Source: Candidatus Accumulibacter affinis
Lineage (GTDB): Bacteria; Pseudomonadota; Gammaproteobacteria; Burkholderiales; Rhodocyclaceae
Assembly: GCA_016713625.1 (NCBI GenBank)
Contig: JADJOT010000008.1
Span: forward strand, 455,508 to 519,507
DNA length: 64,000 nucleotides
Direction: 5' to 3'
Positions 33,283 to 42,009 of the stretch are shown one piece after another. Under the pieces are notes generated by a model. The model worked only from the letters and a program-made list of their open reading frames with translations. It was not told the origin of the DNA and ran no database searches. The position numbers and the translations under genes were made by a program. The stretch's first letter is position 1. The number at the start of each line of letters is the position of its first letter.

Positions 33283-35820
33283 GTGGCCGTAGTCGAGCTT
33301 AAAGCCCCTGTGGACGGGGTCATTCTGCCTCTGGAGCAGGTCCCCGACCCGGTGTTCTCGCAGAAAATGGTCGGCGACGGCGTGTCGATCGACCCCTTGA
33401 GCGAAGTCCTCGTCGCCCCCTGTGCCGGCACCATTACGCAGCTCCACCACGCCGGTCATGCGGTGACCGTGACCAGCGCCGAGGGGCTCGAGGTGCTGTT
33501 GCACATCGGTCTCGATACCGTGGCGCTGAAGGGCGAGGGTTTCACCGCGAAGGTCGAAGTCGGACAACAGGTCGCCTGCGGCGACCCCCTGATCGCCTTT
33601 GATGCCGATTACCTGGCGACCCATGCCAAGAGCCTGCTGACCCTGATGATCGTCACCAACGGCGAAGTCGTTGCCGAGCTCAAGGCGCACCGCGGCAAGG
33701 TTCGCGCCGGCCAGGACGTTTGCCTGACGCTGACCCTGGCGGGGGCTGCTGCCGGAGCGCAGGAGGTGCACGGCAAGCGCGTCGTTTCGCAGTCTATCGT
33801 CATTGCCAACCCGAGCGGGCTGCACGCGCGTCCGGCGGCGGTACTCGCCAGTCTGGCCAAGCAGTTCAAGTCGAAGGTGCTGCTGCAACGCGGCGACGAT
33901 CAGGCGAACGCCAAGAGCCTGACCGCGGTGATGGGAATTGCCATCGGCCACGGTGACAAGGTGGTGCTGATTGCCGAGGGCCCCGATGCCCAGCAGGCGA
34001 TCGACACGATCAGCCCGGAACTCGCCGCCGGCCTCGGCGACGAAGGCAGCCGGCCGGCTCCGGCTCCGGCTACGGCGACTACCGAGCCGGACCCGGCCAG
34101 GGCACCGGCGCCACGCCCACAGTCCGGGGATGCGAACCTGCTGCTCGGGGTGGCGGCATCGCCGGGGCTGGGGGTGGGCAAGGTCTACCAGCTCCGCCGT
34201 GAGGAAGTGCAGGTCGCCGAAAGCGGCGACGCCGACCCGGGCAGGGAGCGGCGCAAGCTCGAAGATGCGCTGGAACGTGGCAAGAACGAGCTGGAAGCTC
34301 TACAGAACGAGTTGAAGGCGCAGGCCGACGCCAAGAAAGCCGCGATCTTCGCCGCCCACCAGGAATTGCTCGACGACCCGGGTCTGCTCGACATCGCCGA
34401 AAGCGCCATGGCCAAGGGCAAGAGCGCGGCCTGGGCCTGGCAGCGCGCCTACCTGACGCTGGCCGAGAAGCTCGCCGGCCTCAAAAACGAGGTGATGGCC
34501 GGACGCGCCGCCGACCTGCGCGACGTCGGCCGGCGCGTGCTCGGCATCCTTACCGGTCAGGCGGTGCAGGCGCCGCGGCCGCCGGCTGGCTCGATCCTGA
34601 TTGCCGAGGACCTGGCACCCTCGGATACCGCCAAGCTCAACCCGGCGGAGGTCTTCGGCTTTGCCACCGTCGGTGGCGGCGCCACCTCGCATGTGGCGAT
34701 TCTGGCGCGCGCGCTGGACATCCCGGCGATCGCCGGCATCGACCCGCGCGCCCTCGACCTGCCCGACGGCGCCGACGTCATTCTCGACGGCGGCAAGGGG
34801 CAGTTGCGCATCCATCCCGATCCGGCCGAGGTTCTCCGAATCAGCGAGGTCAAGCTGCGCATGGCAGCGAAGAAGGCTGCCGATCTGGCGGCCGCCTGCG
34901 CGCCAGCGAACACCACCGACGGTCACCACATCGAGGTCGTGGCCAACATCGGCGGACTCGCCGACGCGCAGAAGGGGATGCTCCTCGGGGCCGAAGGGGT
35001 CGGGCTGCTACGCTCCGAGTTCCTCTACCTCGACCGCGCCTCGGCCCCCAGCGAGGACGAGCAGACGGCGATCTATGCCGAGATCGCCCGCGCTCTGGCC
35101 GGCCGGCCGCTGATCATCCGCACGCTCGACGTGGGCGGCGACAAGCCGCTGCCTTACCTGCCGATGCCGCGCGAAGAGAACCCCTTCCTGGGCATCCGCG
35201 GCGTGCGCATCGGCCTCGACCGCCCGGAGATCCTGCGCACCCAGGTGCGGGCCATCCTGCGCGCAGGCAAGGGCCAACAGATTCGCATGATGTTTCCGAT
35301 GATCGCCACCCTCGACGAAATCCGCTCGGTGAAGGGGCTGGTCGAAGAGGAGCGAGCCCGGCTTCCCGACGCCGACCCGGTCGAACTGGGAATCATGGTC
35401 GAGGTTCCTTCGGCTGCCATCCTGGCCCGGCAGTTCGCCCGCGAGGTGAGCTTCTTCTCGATCGGCACCAACGACCTGACCCAGTACACCCTGGCCATGG
35501 ACCGCGGTCACCCCAAGCTCGCCGCCAAGGCGGACGCGATGAACCCGGCGGTGCTGCAGCTGATCGCCCTGACCGTGCAGGGGGCGAACGCGGAAGGCAA
35601 GTGGGTGGGAGTCTGCGGCGGTGTCGCCAGCGATCCCCAGGCCGTGCCGATCCTGGTCGGGCTCGGGGTCAGGGAGCTGTCGGTGAGCGTCCCGGCCATC
35701 CCGGCAGTCAAGGCAGCGGTGCGGCAGTACTCGCTGGCCGAATGCCAGGCCCTTGCCCAACAGGCTCTGGCCCAGGGAACCGCCGCCGAGGTGCGCGCCC
35801 TGGTGGCCAGCGATTACTGA
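33283..35820 (+). CDS. ptsP: fused PTS EIIA(Glc)-HPr-enzyme I
   Basis: 845 residues, GTG start after GGGAGAAGGA. Three PTS proteins in one chain: Crr-type EIIA(Glc) (about 1-155; phosphorylated His74 in H-I-G-L-D-T), HPr (about 168-250; His181 in G-L-H-A-R-P, with Ser212 at the HPr Ser46 position), a Pro/Ala linker, and enzyme I (about 285-845; active His470 in G-G-A-T-S-H-V). It passes phosphate from PEP down to the EIIB domains of the next gene. The symbol is the one used for such multiphosphoryl proteins; this is not PtsP-Ntr, as there is no GAF domain. Confidence 0.93.
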   Translation: MAVVELKAPVDGVILPLEQVPDPVFSQKMVGDGVSIDPLSEVLVAPCAGTITQLHHAGHAVTVTSAEGLEVLLHIGLDTVALKGEGFTAKVEVGQQVACGDPLIAFDADYLATHAKSLLTLMIVTNGEVVAELKAHRGKVRAGQDVCLTLTLAGAAAGAQEVHGKRVVSQSIVIANPSGLHARPAAVLASLAKQFKSKVLLQRGDDQANAKSLTAVMGIAIGHGDKVVLIAEGPDAQQAIDTISPELAAGLGDEGSRPAPAPATATTEPDPARAPAPRPQSGDANLLLGVAASPGLGVGKVYQLRREEVQVAESGDADPGRERRKLEDALERGKNELEALQNELKAQADAKKAAIFAAHQELLDDPGLLDIAESAMAKGKSAAWAWQRAYLTLAEKLAGLKNEVMAGRAADLRDVGRRVLGILTGQAVQAPRPPAGSILIAEDLAPSDTAKLNPAEVFGFATVGGGATSHVAILARALDIPAIAGIDPRALDLPDGADVILDGGKGQLRIHPDPAEVLRISEVKLRMAAKKAADLAAACAPANTTDGHHIEVVANIGGLADAQKGMLLGAEGVGLLRSEFLYLDRASAPSEDEQTAIYAEIARALAGRPLIIRTLDVGGDKPLPYLPMPREENPFLGIRGVRIGLDRPEILRTQVRAILRAGKGQQIRMMFPMIATLDEIRSVKGLVEEERARLPDADPVELGIMVEVPSAAILARQFAREVSFFSIGTNDLTQYTLAMDRGHPKLAAKADAMNPAVLQLIALTVQGANAEGKWVGVCGGVASDPQAVPILVGLGVRELSVSVPAIPAVKAAVRQYSLAECQALAQQALAQGTAAEVRALVASDY

Positions 35821-35841
35821 CCCGACGCAAGGAGATCCACC

Positions 35842-37932
35842 ATGAGCCTCTCATCCCTTTGGGGAAAAACCTTCGGCGGTCTGCAGAAGATCGGCAAGGC
35901 CCTGATGCTGCCGGTGTCGGTGCTGCCGGTGGCCGGCATTCTGCTTGGTGTCGGAGCGTCGATCGCCCGCGAGGCGCGTACTCCTTGGATCGCCGAGGTC
36001 GGCCGCATCATGGCCGCCTCCGGCGACGCCATCTTCATGATCCTGCCACTGATCTTCGCCATCGGCGTCGTCCTCGGCTTCACCAAGAACGATGGCGTCG
36101 CGGCCCTGGCGGCGAGCGTCGGCTATTTCGTTCTGCTCGCCGCACTCGGGGTGATCGGGCTGGTCTTCATCGGCTGGATGGCGCCCGCCGAACCCCTGCG
36201 CATCACCGGCGACGGCGGCAAGGCGGTGCATGTCGAATACGACACCGCACGCGGGAATTTCCTCTGCCTCGACAAGGACGGGCGAACCCTGGCCAAGCTC
36301 AGGGCTTCCGAGCTGAACAATGGCGCGATGACCTGCGACGGCGTCAGCGTCGCCTTTGTCCTGCAGGCCGGCCAGGGCGAGGAGGGCGCCATCGCCCTCT
36401 ACGACGCCGGTCAGGGCAAGCTGATTCCCTTCCCGGCGGCCCGCAGCCGCGCCGAGATCAAGAAGATCTTCGGCGTCGAGTCGATTGACACCGGCGTCTT
36501 CGGGGGCATTCTGATCGGACTGATCAGCGCCGCTCTGTTCAACCGCTACTACCGGATCTCGTTGCCAGCCTATCTCGGTTTCTTCGCCGGCAAGCGCTTC
36601 GTGCCGATCGTCGTCTCGTTTGCGGCGATCGCGCTGGCGGCGGTGCTGGCGGTCATCTGGCCGCCGATCGGCGCAGCCATCCGCGACTTCGGCGACTGGG
36701 CGGCCTACGGCAACCCGGCGGCGGCGGTGACCATCTACGGGGTCGTCGAGCGCATGCTGCTGCCCTTCGGCCTGCATCACATCTGGAACGTCCCCTTCTT
36801 TTTCGAGGTCGGGACCTACGTCGATCCGCAGACCGGCAAGACCGTCCATGGGGTCATCAGCCGCTTTTTCGCCGGCGATTACGCGGCAGCCATCCTCGGC
36901 GGCGGCTTCGTCTTCAAGATGTTCGGGCTGCCTGCCGCAGCCTTCGCGATTTACCAGACCGCCAAGCCCGAGAACAAGGCGCGGGTCGCCGGCATCATGG
37001 GCTCGGCGGCGCTGACCGCTTTCCTGACCGGGATCACCGAACCGCTGGAGTTCGCCTTCCTGTTCGTCGCGCCGCTGCTCTACGCGGTGCATGCCGTTCT
37101 CGTCGGCCTGGCCTACCTGGTCACCTATCTGCTCGGTGCCCGCCTCGGCTACAGCTTCAGCCACGGCTTCATCGACTATGCGCTGTACTTCGTCAACGAC
37201 ATCAAGCCCTGGCTGATCCTGGTCCTCGGTCCGATCTTCGCTGCCGTTTACTACTTCGTCTTTCGCATCCTGATTCTGCGCTTCGACCTCAAGACTCCCG
37301 GCCGCGAGGACGAGAGCGTCGATATTGCCGATCTCGCCGACGTCAAGGGCCAGGTCGCCGATGACTTCGCTCGGGAACTGGTCCTGGCCTTCGGCGGCAA
37401 GAGCAACATTCGCGGAATCGACGCCTGTATCACCCGCCTGCGCATCGAGGTGGCGGCCATCGACCGGGCCAACCCGGCGAAGCTCAAGGCGCTCGGGGCG
37501 GCCGGGGTGGTGGTGGTCGGCAACAACCTGCAGGCCATTTTCGGGCCCAGGTCGGACAACCTGAAGACCGACATGGAAGAGTATCTGCGCACCGCCGGAG
37601 CCGAGGCCGAGCTGCCGACCGGTGCCGCCGCGCCCAAGGTCGCTTACCAGGCCGACGAACTGCGCCCCCGCCACCGCGATCCCCGGGCACCCGAGCTGGC
37701 GCGCGCCATCCTCGCGGGTCTGGGCGGCAGCGCCAACGTCCAGCTGGCCGAAGCCTGTGCCGAAACGCGGCTGCGCGTCGCCGTGGTCGACGGCGGCAAG
37801 CTCGACGAGCGCGCCCTCGAGGCGGCCGGTGTCCACGGCATCCTGCGGTTGCCCAACAACGTCCTGCATCTGCTGCTCGGACTCAACGCCGATCAGTACG
37901 CGGCCGAGATCAAGGCCACGATGGCGGGGTAG
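35842..37932 (+). CDS. ptsG: PTS glucose-type EIIC with two EIIB domains
   Basis: 696 residues. EIIC (about 1-480) closely follows PtsG: L-M-L-P-V-S-V-L-P, N-D-G-V-A-A-L, Y-L-G-F-F-A-G-K-R-F-V-P, F-G-L-H-H-I-W-N-V-P-F, G-I-T-E-P-L-E-F. EIIB follows (about 500-585, phospho-Cys in D-A-C-I-T-R-L-R), then a second EIIB-like domain (about 615-696, E-A-C-A-E-T-R-L-R). Residues about 112-213 are an insertion of roughly 85-100 residues absent from E. coli PtsG. Third gene of the oprB-ptsP-ptsG operon. Confidence 0.92.
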   Translation: MSLSSLWGKTFGGLQKIGKALMLPVSVLPVAGILLGVGASIAREARTPWIAEVGRIMAASGDAIFMILPLIFAIGVVLGFTKNDGVAALAASVGYFVLLAALGVIGLVFIGWMAPAEPLRITGDGGKAVHVEYDTARGNFLCLDKDGRTLAKLRASELNNGAMTCDGVSVAFVLQAGQGEEGAIALYDAGQGKLIPFPAARSRAEIKKIFGVESIDTGVFGGILIGLISAALFNRYYRISLPAYLGFFAGKRFVPIVVSFAAIALAAVLAVIWPPIGAAIRDFGDWAAYGNPAAAVTIYGVVERMLLPFGLHHIWNVPFFFEVGTYVDPQTGKTVHGVISRFFAGDYAAAILGGGFVFKMFGLPAAAFAIYQTAKPENKARVAGIMGSAALTAFLTGITEPLEFAFLFVAPLLYAVHAVLVGLAYLVTYLLGARLGYSFSHGFIDYALYFVNDIKPWLILVLGPIFAAVYYFVFRILILRFDLKTPGREDESVDIADLADVKGQVADDFARELVLAFGGKSNIRGIDACITRLRIEVAAIDRANPAKLKALGAAGVVVVGNNLQAIFGPRSDNLKTDMEEYLRTAGAEAELPTGAAAPKVAYQADELRPRHRDPRAPELARAILAGLGGSANVQLAEACAETRLRVAVVDGGKLDERALEAAGVHGILRLPNNVLHLLLGLNADQYAAEIKATMAG

Positions 37933-37967
37933 CGAAGCATGCTCTGGTGGCGGCTATTCATCCAGGG

Positions 37968-38573
37968 ATGCTTCTTTCGGCAGGCGTTCTGCAGCCGGCG
38001 GCGGCCGCCGACGCGCGCAATCTGCGGGTCGACGGCAGCAATCAGCGGCTGGCGCTGGTGATCGGCGATTTCTATTTCCGGCCGCCTGCGGACGTGCCGC
38101 CCCCACCGCCGCCAGCGCGCCCACCGTCCGCTCCTGTGACCGATCCGCCCGGCGCCGGCCAGCCTGTGGTCGCGCGGGCGGAGGCAGGGAACGCCAAACC
38201 CACCACCGATCGAATTGCGCGTGAACGTGCCGTTGATTCGACTCCATCCATCCCCTACATCGGTGGCCTTTGGAGCGATCGCGACCACCCGAACAACATC
38301 TCTCAGGTTGATCAAGACGGCACTGGCTTTCGCTTCACGCGACGGGGTGTCCTGCCAAATGGAATTCAATACGAGTCGTCGGGCAGTGGTACGATCATTG
38401 TTGGGCAGCGCCATACGAGTAGCTACAGCGCAAGATACAACTCGGGCGCGAAATCCACAGGAAACTGTTCAGGTGTTGTGTCTGCGGACGGGCAGAGCAT
38501 AGAATCAAGCTGTAAGGATTCGCTGTTGGGCACCTTTTCTATACTGCGATACGGTGAAATGGGGTGTGGTTGA
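37968..38573 (+). CDS. exported proline-rich protein, unknown function
   Basis: 201 residues from ATG 37968, or 208 from GTG 37947; no clear ribosome site decides. N-terminal hydrophobic segment with Q-P-A-A-A-A-D is a probable signal peptide. A poly-Pro stretch near residues 40-55 and Pro/Ala linker lead to a small domain (about 100-200) with G-L-W-S-D, F-R-F-T-R-R-G and two cysteines (N-C-S-G, S-C-K-D). It follows ptsG by 35 bases but shows no metabolic motif. Confidence 0.55.
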   Translation: MLLSAGVLQPAAAADARNLRVDGSNQRLALVIGDFYFRPPADVPPPPPPARPPSAPVTDPPGAGQPVVARAEAGNAKPTTDRIARERAVDSTPSIPYIGGLWSDRDHPNNISQVDQDGTGFRFTRRGVLPNGIQYESSGSGTIIVGQRHTSSYSARYNSGAKSTGNCSGVVSADGQSIESSCKDSLLGTFSILRYGEMGCG

Positions 38574-38611
38574 GCCACCGTTTGCCGGCGATCATGCAGA
38601 CCAGTAGACCC

Positions 38612-38648
38612 GTAGGTCGGGTTAGCCCGCAGGGCGTAACCCGACACC
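38612..38648 (+). repeat. REP-like element, left copy
   Basis: A GTCGGGTT...AACCCGAC palindrome-type element containing GCAGGGCGTAACCCGACACC. The right-hand copy at 38788-38818 is inverted; 23 bases (GGTGTCGGGTTACGCCCTGC plus GGG) match perfectly when one copy is reversed. Such GTCGGGTTAnnCCnnnGGCGTAACCCGAC elements are widespread REPs in proteobacteria. Confidence 0.8.
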
Positions 38649-38662
38649 TCCCTACCCTGTGC

Positions 38663-38776
38663 GCCGCGGCAATCGACTGGCCCTGTTCCAGTTTCCGCCG
38701 CTACCTCGCGGCGGGTGTCTATGCGGCCGATTGGGATCGGGTGACGGGGGATCTGGCCCGCATTGGGTGGGAGTAG
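38663..38776 (+). pseudogene. C-terminal remnant of a REP-associated tyrosine transposase (RAYT)
   Basis: Only the last 34 or so residues (from about 38672, I-D-W-P-C-S-S-F to W-E, stop at 38774) can be read. The D-W-P-x-S-S-F-x-R-Y-x-x-G-x-Y-x-x-D-W pattern is the usual C-terminal end of IS200-like Y1 REP transposases. The catalytic HUH and Tyr parts are missing, so the copy cannot be active. It lies precisely between the two inverted REP copies. Confidence 0.7.
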
Positions 38777-38787
38777 GGGTGAGCGGG

Positions 38788-38818
38788 TGGTGTCGGGTTA
38801 CGCCCTGCGGGTTAGCCC
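38788..38818 (-). repeat. REP-like element, right inverted copy
   Basis: Inverted partner of the element at 38612-38648, separated by about 140 bases that hold the transposase remnant. Together they form the REP-RAYT-REP arrangement. In transcript form the two copies could pair into a long hairpin. Confidence 0.8.
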
Positions 38819-39084
38819 AGAGAACGCCCGTTTTGGCCTGCGGGCGACGGGTGCGGCGTCCTTTGCGGCGATGGCGGCGCTGCAGGGATCGATGACCAGG
38901 GCTGCGAAGGGCGTATCGACGCAAGTCTGCGGGGCTTCTCTTTGGCAGCTTGACCATTCGTTCGTTGCCTGCTGCTTGACACGAACATCCTGGTCGCCGC
39001 GATCAAGGGTGTGCAGCGGGTGCGCGAGAGGCTGCCTCCGGTTGCCGTCGCTGCGTCCTCTTCCGCCGGGTCGGCCTGTCGACG

Positions 39085-39481
39085 ATGGCTGTGCTCGCGC
39101 TGGCCAGTCCCTTCGCAGTCCCTTGCGCAGAAGCCGCCAACTACGCGCTGATCATGACCATCGGCGAGTATGCGAACCCCGCCGCCAGGTTGTCCGGCAT
39201 CGATATCGACGCGCGCAAGGCGGTGACCATCGCCGAGGCCATGGGGGGTGCCACGACGCAACATCCAGCAGCTCAGCGACCGGCCGTTGTCGGCGGACGG
39301 CATCCGGCAGGCGATCGCGCGGCTCGCCAGCAGGGTAGGCCGTGGCGATGGCCTCTTTCTCTACTACCCGGGACACGGAACGCAGACCGCGGGCGCTCCC
39401 GGCAAGTGCAGCGAAGGGCTGCTCGCCTACGACATGGAGATCTATGGCGCCAGCGAGCTGGTGGCCATCGACGAGTATTGA
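39085..39481 (+). pseudogene. broken caspase-family (peptidase C14) gene
   Basis: A signal-like start at ATG 39085 leads into N-Y-A-L-I-M-T-I-G-E-Y-A and I-D-I-D-A-R-K-A, the usual caspase-fold opening. A run of six G at 39243-39248 shifts the frame by +1; removing one G restores V-P-R-R-N-I-Q-Q-L-S and L-F-L-Y-Y-P-G-H-G-T-Q with the catalytic His. The frame then stops at 39479-39481 before the catalytic Cys region, and about 33 more codons follow in the same frame before the next stop. So the gene is truncated as well as frameshifted. The frames before 39085 show no recognisable protein. Confidence 0.7.
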
Positions 39482-39636
39482 GTCGAGAAGCTCAAGGACC
39501 CGCTGCAGCCGCGCGCGGCGGCGAACCCGCGCGTCGAGATCCGCGAGTTCGGCGGCCTGCAAAGGGCCGCGCCACCCTGACATAGGATTAAACTTTCACA
39601 GATACTCAGTAACGCACCGCAGGGCAAGGAGGAACA

Positions 39637-40666
39637 ATGAGCAAGCGAGTCGGTCGCAGGCTGCTGGCCTGCGTCATCAGCGGGTTGCTGGCGGCGGGGA
39701 CAGCGCCGGCGCAGGCACGGCCGGCGGATCAGGACCTCGCCACAGCCCAGGGCGCGCCGCGAACAAGCCAGTCCTTCCGCCGCACCACCGAGGAAGCTGC
39801 CGCCCTGGCCGGCGGCTTTCCTCAGCAAGGAGCCGCTGGACTTCTACCAGGGCGGCGCGGGCGAGCGCGACGTGCAGGGCCGGATGCACGAACAGTTCGC
39901 GCGACTGTCGACCAGCAGTCGTAGCCAGCTCGAAAAACTGGCGACGAAGAGTTTCGCGGTCTCCCCGCGTGACGCGCCGCTACGCGGAGGCATGGCGTAT
40001 GCAGTGGTGTGCGCGGCCAGCGGTCCGTGCGACGCGACGGCCATGGCGCCGGAGCCAGGCGGCTTGCCGCCTGACGAGCGGCTGACTCCCGGCATCCTGC
40101 TCGAGCCGGAAGTCGAACTGCCGCTGCCCAAGGGGGTATCGCTGCGCCCGGTCTACGACAAGGGAATTCGCCTGACCAAGCTGTCGGAGGGATTCGTGCC
40201 GCGCCTGTACAATGATGCCGCGCGCTATTGCAGCATCGCCTACGGTCACCTGGTCAGGAAAGCGCCTTGCGACGGCAGCGAACCGGCCGCTTTTCTACGC
40301 GGCGTCAGCGAGCCGCAGGGCGAAACACTGCTGGTCGAGGACATGCGCCGCGCGCAACGGGTGGTGACCAGCCTGGTGAAAACGGAGCTCAGCGATGGCC
40401 AGTACGCCGCGCTGTGTGACTTCACCTATAACGTCGGGGCCGGCAACCTGCAGCGGTCGACGCTGTTCAAGGTGGTCAACGCTGGTGAGCACGATCGCGT
40501 AGCCTACCAGTTGGCACGCTGGAACAAGGCCGGAGGCAAGGAGTATCGCGGCCTGACGACCCGTCGTCAGCGCGAGATCGCGCTGTACTTCGAGGGTCGG
40601 CCGATACCGAAAGCGATGCCCGGCGATCAGGACCTGACGCCGATCGACATTCGCGTCGGGGAGTAG
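39637..40666 (+). CDS. GH24 lysozyme-type muramidase, one frameshift
   Basis: About 342 residues if one base is removed near 39811-39816 (GGCGGC). Signal peptide at the N-terminus (M-S-K-R-V-G-R-R, hydrophobic core, A-Q-A); AAGGAGG before ATG. The C-terminal domain is phage-type lysozyme (GH24): K-L-S-E-G-F carries the catalytic Glu, Y-N-D-A-A-R-Y-C-S-I-A-Y-G-H the Asp/Thr-Ser region, and L-C-D-F-T-Y-N-V-G the usual F-x-x-N-x-G. The residues between are a long exported linker. Not part of a phage lysis cassette here: no holin or spanin nearby. Confidence 0.75.
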
Positions 40667-40674
40667 GGGACAGA

Positions 40675-40703
40675 GTGGATAGTGGATAGTGGATAGTGGA
40701 TGG
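40675..40703 (+). repeat. 7-bp tandem repeat at the start of the caspase gene
   Basis: Four consecutive GTGGATA/G units; the fourth contains ATG 40700, the likely start of the caspase gene. Since 7 is not a multiple of 3, gain or loss of a unit could alter the frame or spacing if translation begins upstream. The same heptamer arrays occur in other proteobacterial intergenic regions. Confidence 0.7.
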
Positions 40704-41790
40704 GGATTGGGCGGATGTGGGCTTGGACGGTTTCAGGCGGGCGGTGGCGTGCGGTACTTGCCGGGTGGTTCATTCTGCTGCCGGGTTTTGTTGCCGGCGA
40801 AGTGGCTGCGGCCGAGCGGCGCGTCGCGCTGGTGATCGGCAACGGCGCTTATGCCGGCGCCGAACGTCTCGATACCCCGCGCCAGGATGCGGCGGACGTC
40901 AGCGCAGCGCTCGGCAAGCTCGGTTTCACGCTGATCGCGCCGGCGCCGCGTGACCTCGACCAGCGCGGCATGGAGCAGATGGTAAAGCAGTCGCCGACGC
41001 CAGCCGCGATGCCGACGTCGCTCTTTTCTACTATGCCGGCCACGGCGTCGGGCGCGGCGGCGACAACTGGCTGATCCCGGTGGGGACCGAAATCACCGAC
41101 CCGGCCGATCTGCGCTATCGCGCCGTCAGCCTGCGCTGGGTTGCCGACCGGCTCAAGACCAGCGGCGCCAGGGCGCGCATCCTGATCGTCGACGCCTGCC
41201 GCAACAACCGCTGCTACGAAGCCGACCGGGGTCCGGGGCAGCGTGGCCTGGAGCGCGTCACGCCACCGAGTGGCACGCTGATCGCCTGCGCCGCAGCGCC
41301 CGGCGAAACCGCGCGCGACAAGCACCCGAACCGGAGCAAGGGGCTGTACACCGGCGAGTTGGTGCAGGCGTTGGCGCAGGAACCCGAAGTCGAGAGCCGC
41401 CAGCTGATCCGCCGCGTCGGCGCCCGCGTCAATCGTCTCAACTCCGGCCAGAACCCTTCGAGCGAGGAGATCGGCTTCTACGCCTCGCTGCCTCTGGCCG
41501 ACCCGAAGGTAGTCGCGGACCCGCGAGTGAAAAAGAGCCCGGGGTCGAAATTTTCCCAGATCTCGGCGATTGCTGACCCTCAGTCGCGAAGCGGGCGGCA
41601 TCGGTGCCTGCTTAGTGCAAGACCTGGAACGACGAGCAAAAGTAGCAACCGATCTCGCGCGACTCCGCCGCAAACTTGTCCAAGAGGGTTGCATGCGGCG
41701 GAAATTCGCGCGTCAGCTGCAAGCGCTGGCGAACTCCAATCCGAAATTCCGGGGAACCCAAATCGGGCAGGTGATGGCCGACGAGGATGA
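40700..41790 (+). CDS. caspase-family (peptidase C14) protein, one frameshift
   Basis: N-terminal membrane/signal segment (about residues 15-32), then R-R-V-A-L-V-I-G-N-G-A-Y, D-A-A-D-V, Y-Y-A-G-H-G with the catalytic His, and I-L-I-V-D-A-C-R-N-N-R with the catalytic Cys. One base is missing near 40991: inserting a T after CAG restores Q-F-A-D-A-S-R-D-A-D-V. The caspase homology ends about 41560, where the frame runs on antisense to the 118-residue gene; the C-terminus after F-Y-A-S-L-P is therefore doubtful. Probably a secreted or membrane-anchored protease or pseudo-protease of the metacaspase/p20 kind. Confidence 0.7.
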
Positions 41791-41968
41791 AACGATGCGG
41801 ATACCGACCCTGGACGTCTGCCAGGACCTTGTAGCGCATGAGCGAGACCAGATACATCTCCCCCGGGCGGGGTGCTGGTCCTCCGGTGTCCAATAATTCA
41901 GCCTCGATGATCAACTGGCGAGGCAGAATGCGTTCTGCGGGTTCGGATTTGTCCTGGTCGCCTGACAT
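41612..41968 (-). CDS. small protein at the end of the eCIS locus, unknown
   Basis: 118 residues from ATG 41968, which has GAGGAGGG 5-10 bases upstream; an upstream ATG at 42013 overlaps the previous stop. No domain recognised: a mixed alpha/beta sequence with R-Y-P-H-R-F-I-L-V-G-H-H and a C-terminal C-Y-F-C. It is the last gene of the minus-strand run and may be an accessory of the DUF4157 protein before it. The opposite-strand caspase frame overlaps its 3' part. Confidence 0.5.
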   Translation of the reverse strand: MSGDQDKSEPAERILPRQLIIEAELLDTGGPAPRPGEMYLVSLMRYKVLADVQGRYPHRFILVGHHLPDLGSPEFRIGVRQRLQLTREFPPHATLLDKFAAESREIGCYFCSSFQVLH

Positions 41969-42009
41969 GCTGCCCTCCTCGGATCCGGATCGCTCAATCA
42001 AGGCCTGCT

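Noticed and set aside
35851..37869. 672-residue open frame on the minus strand
   Set aside because: Antisense to ptsG; Asp/Glu-rich low-complexity translation typical of a shadow of high-GC coding DNA.
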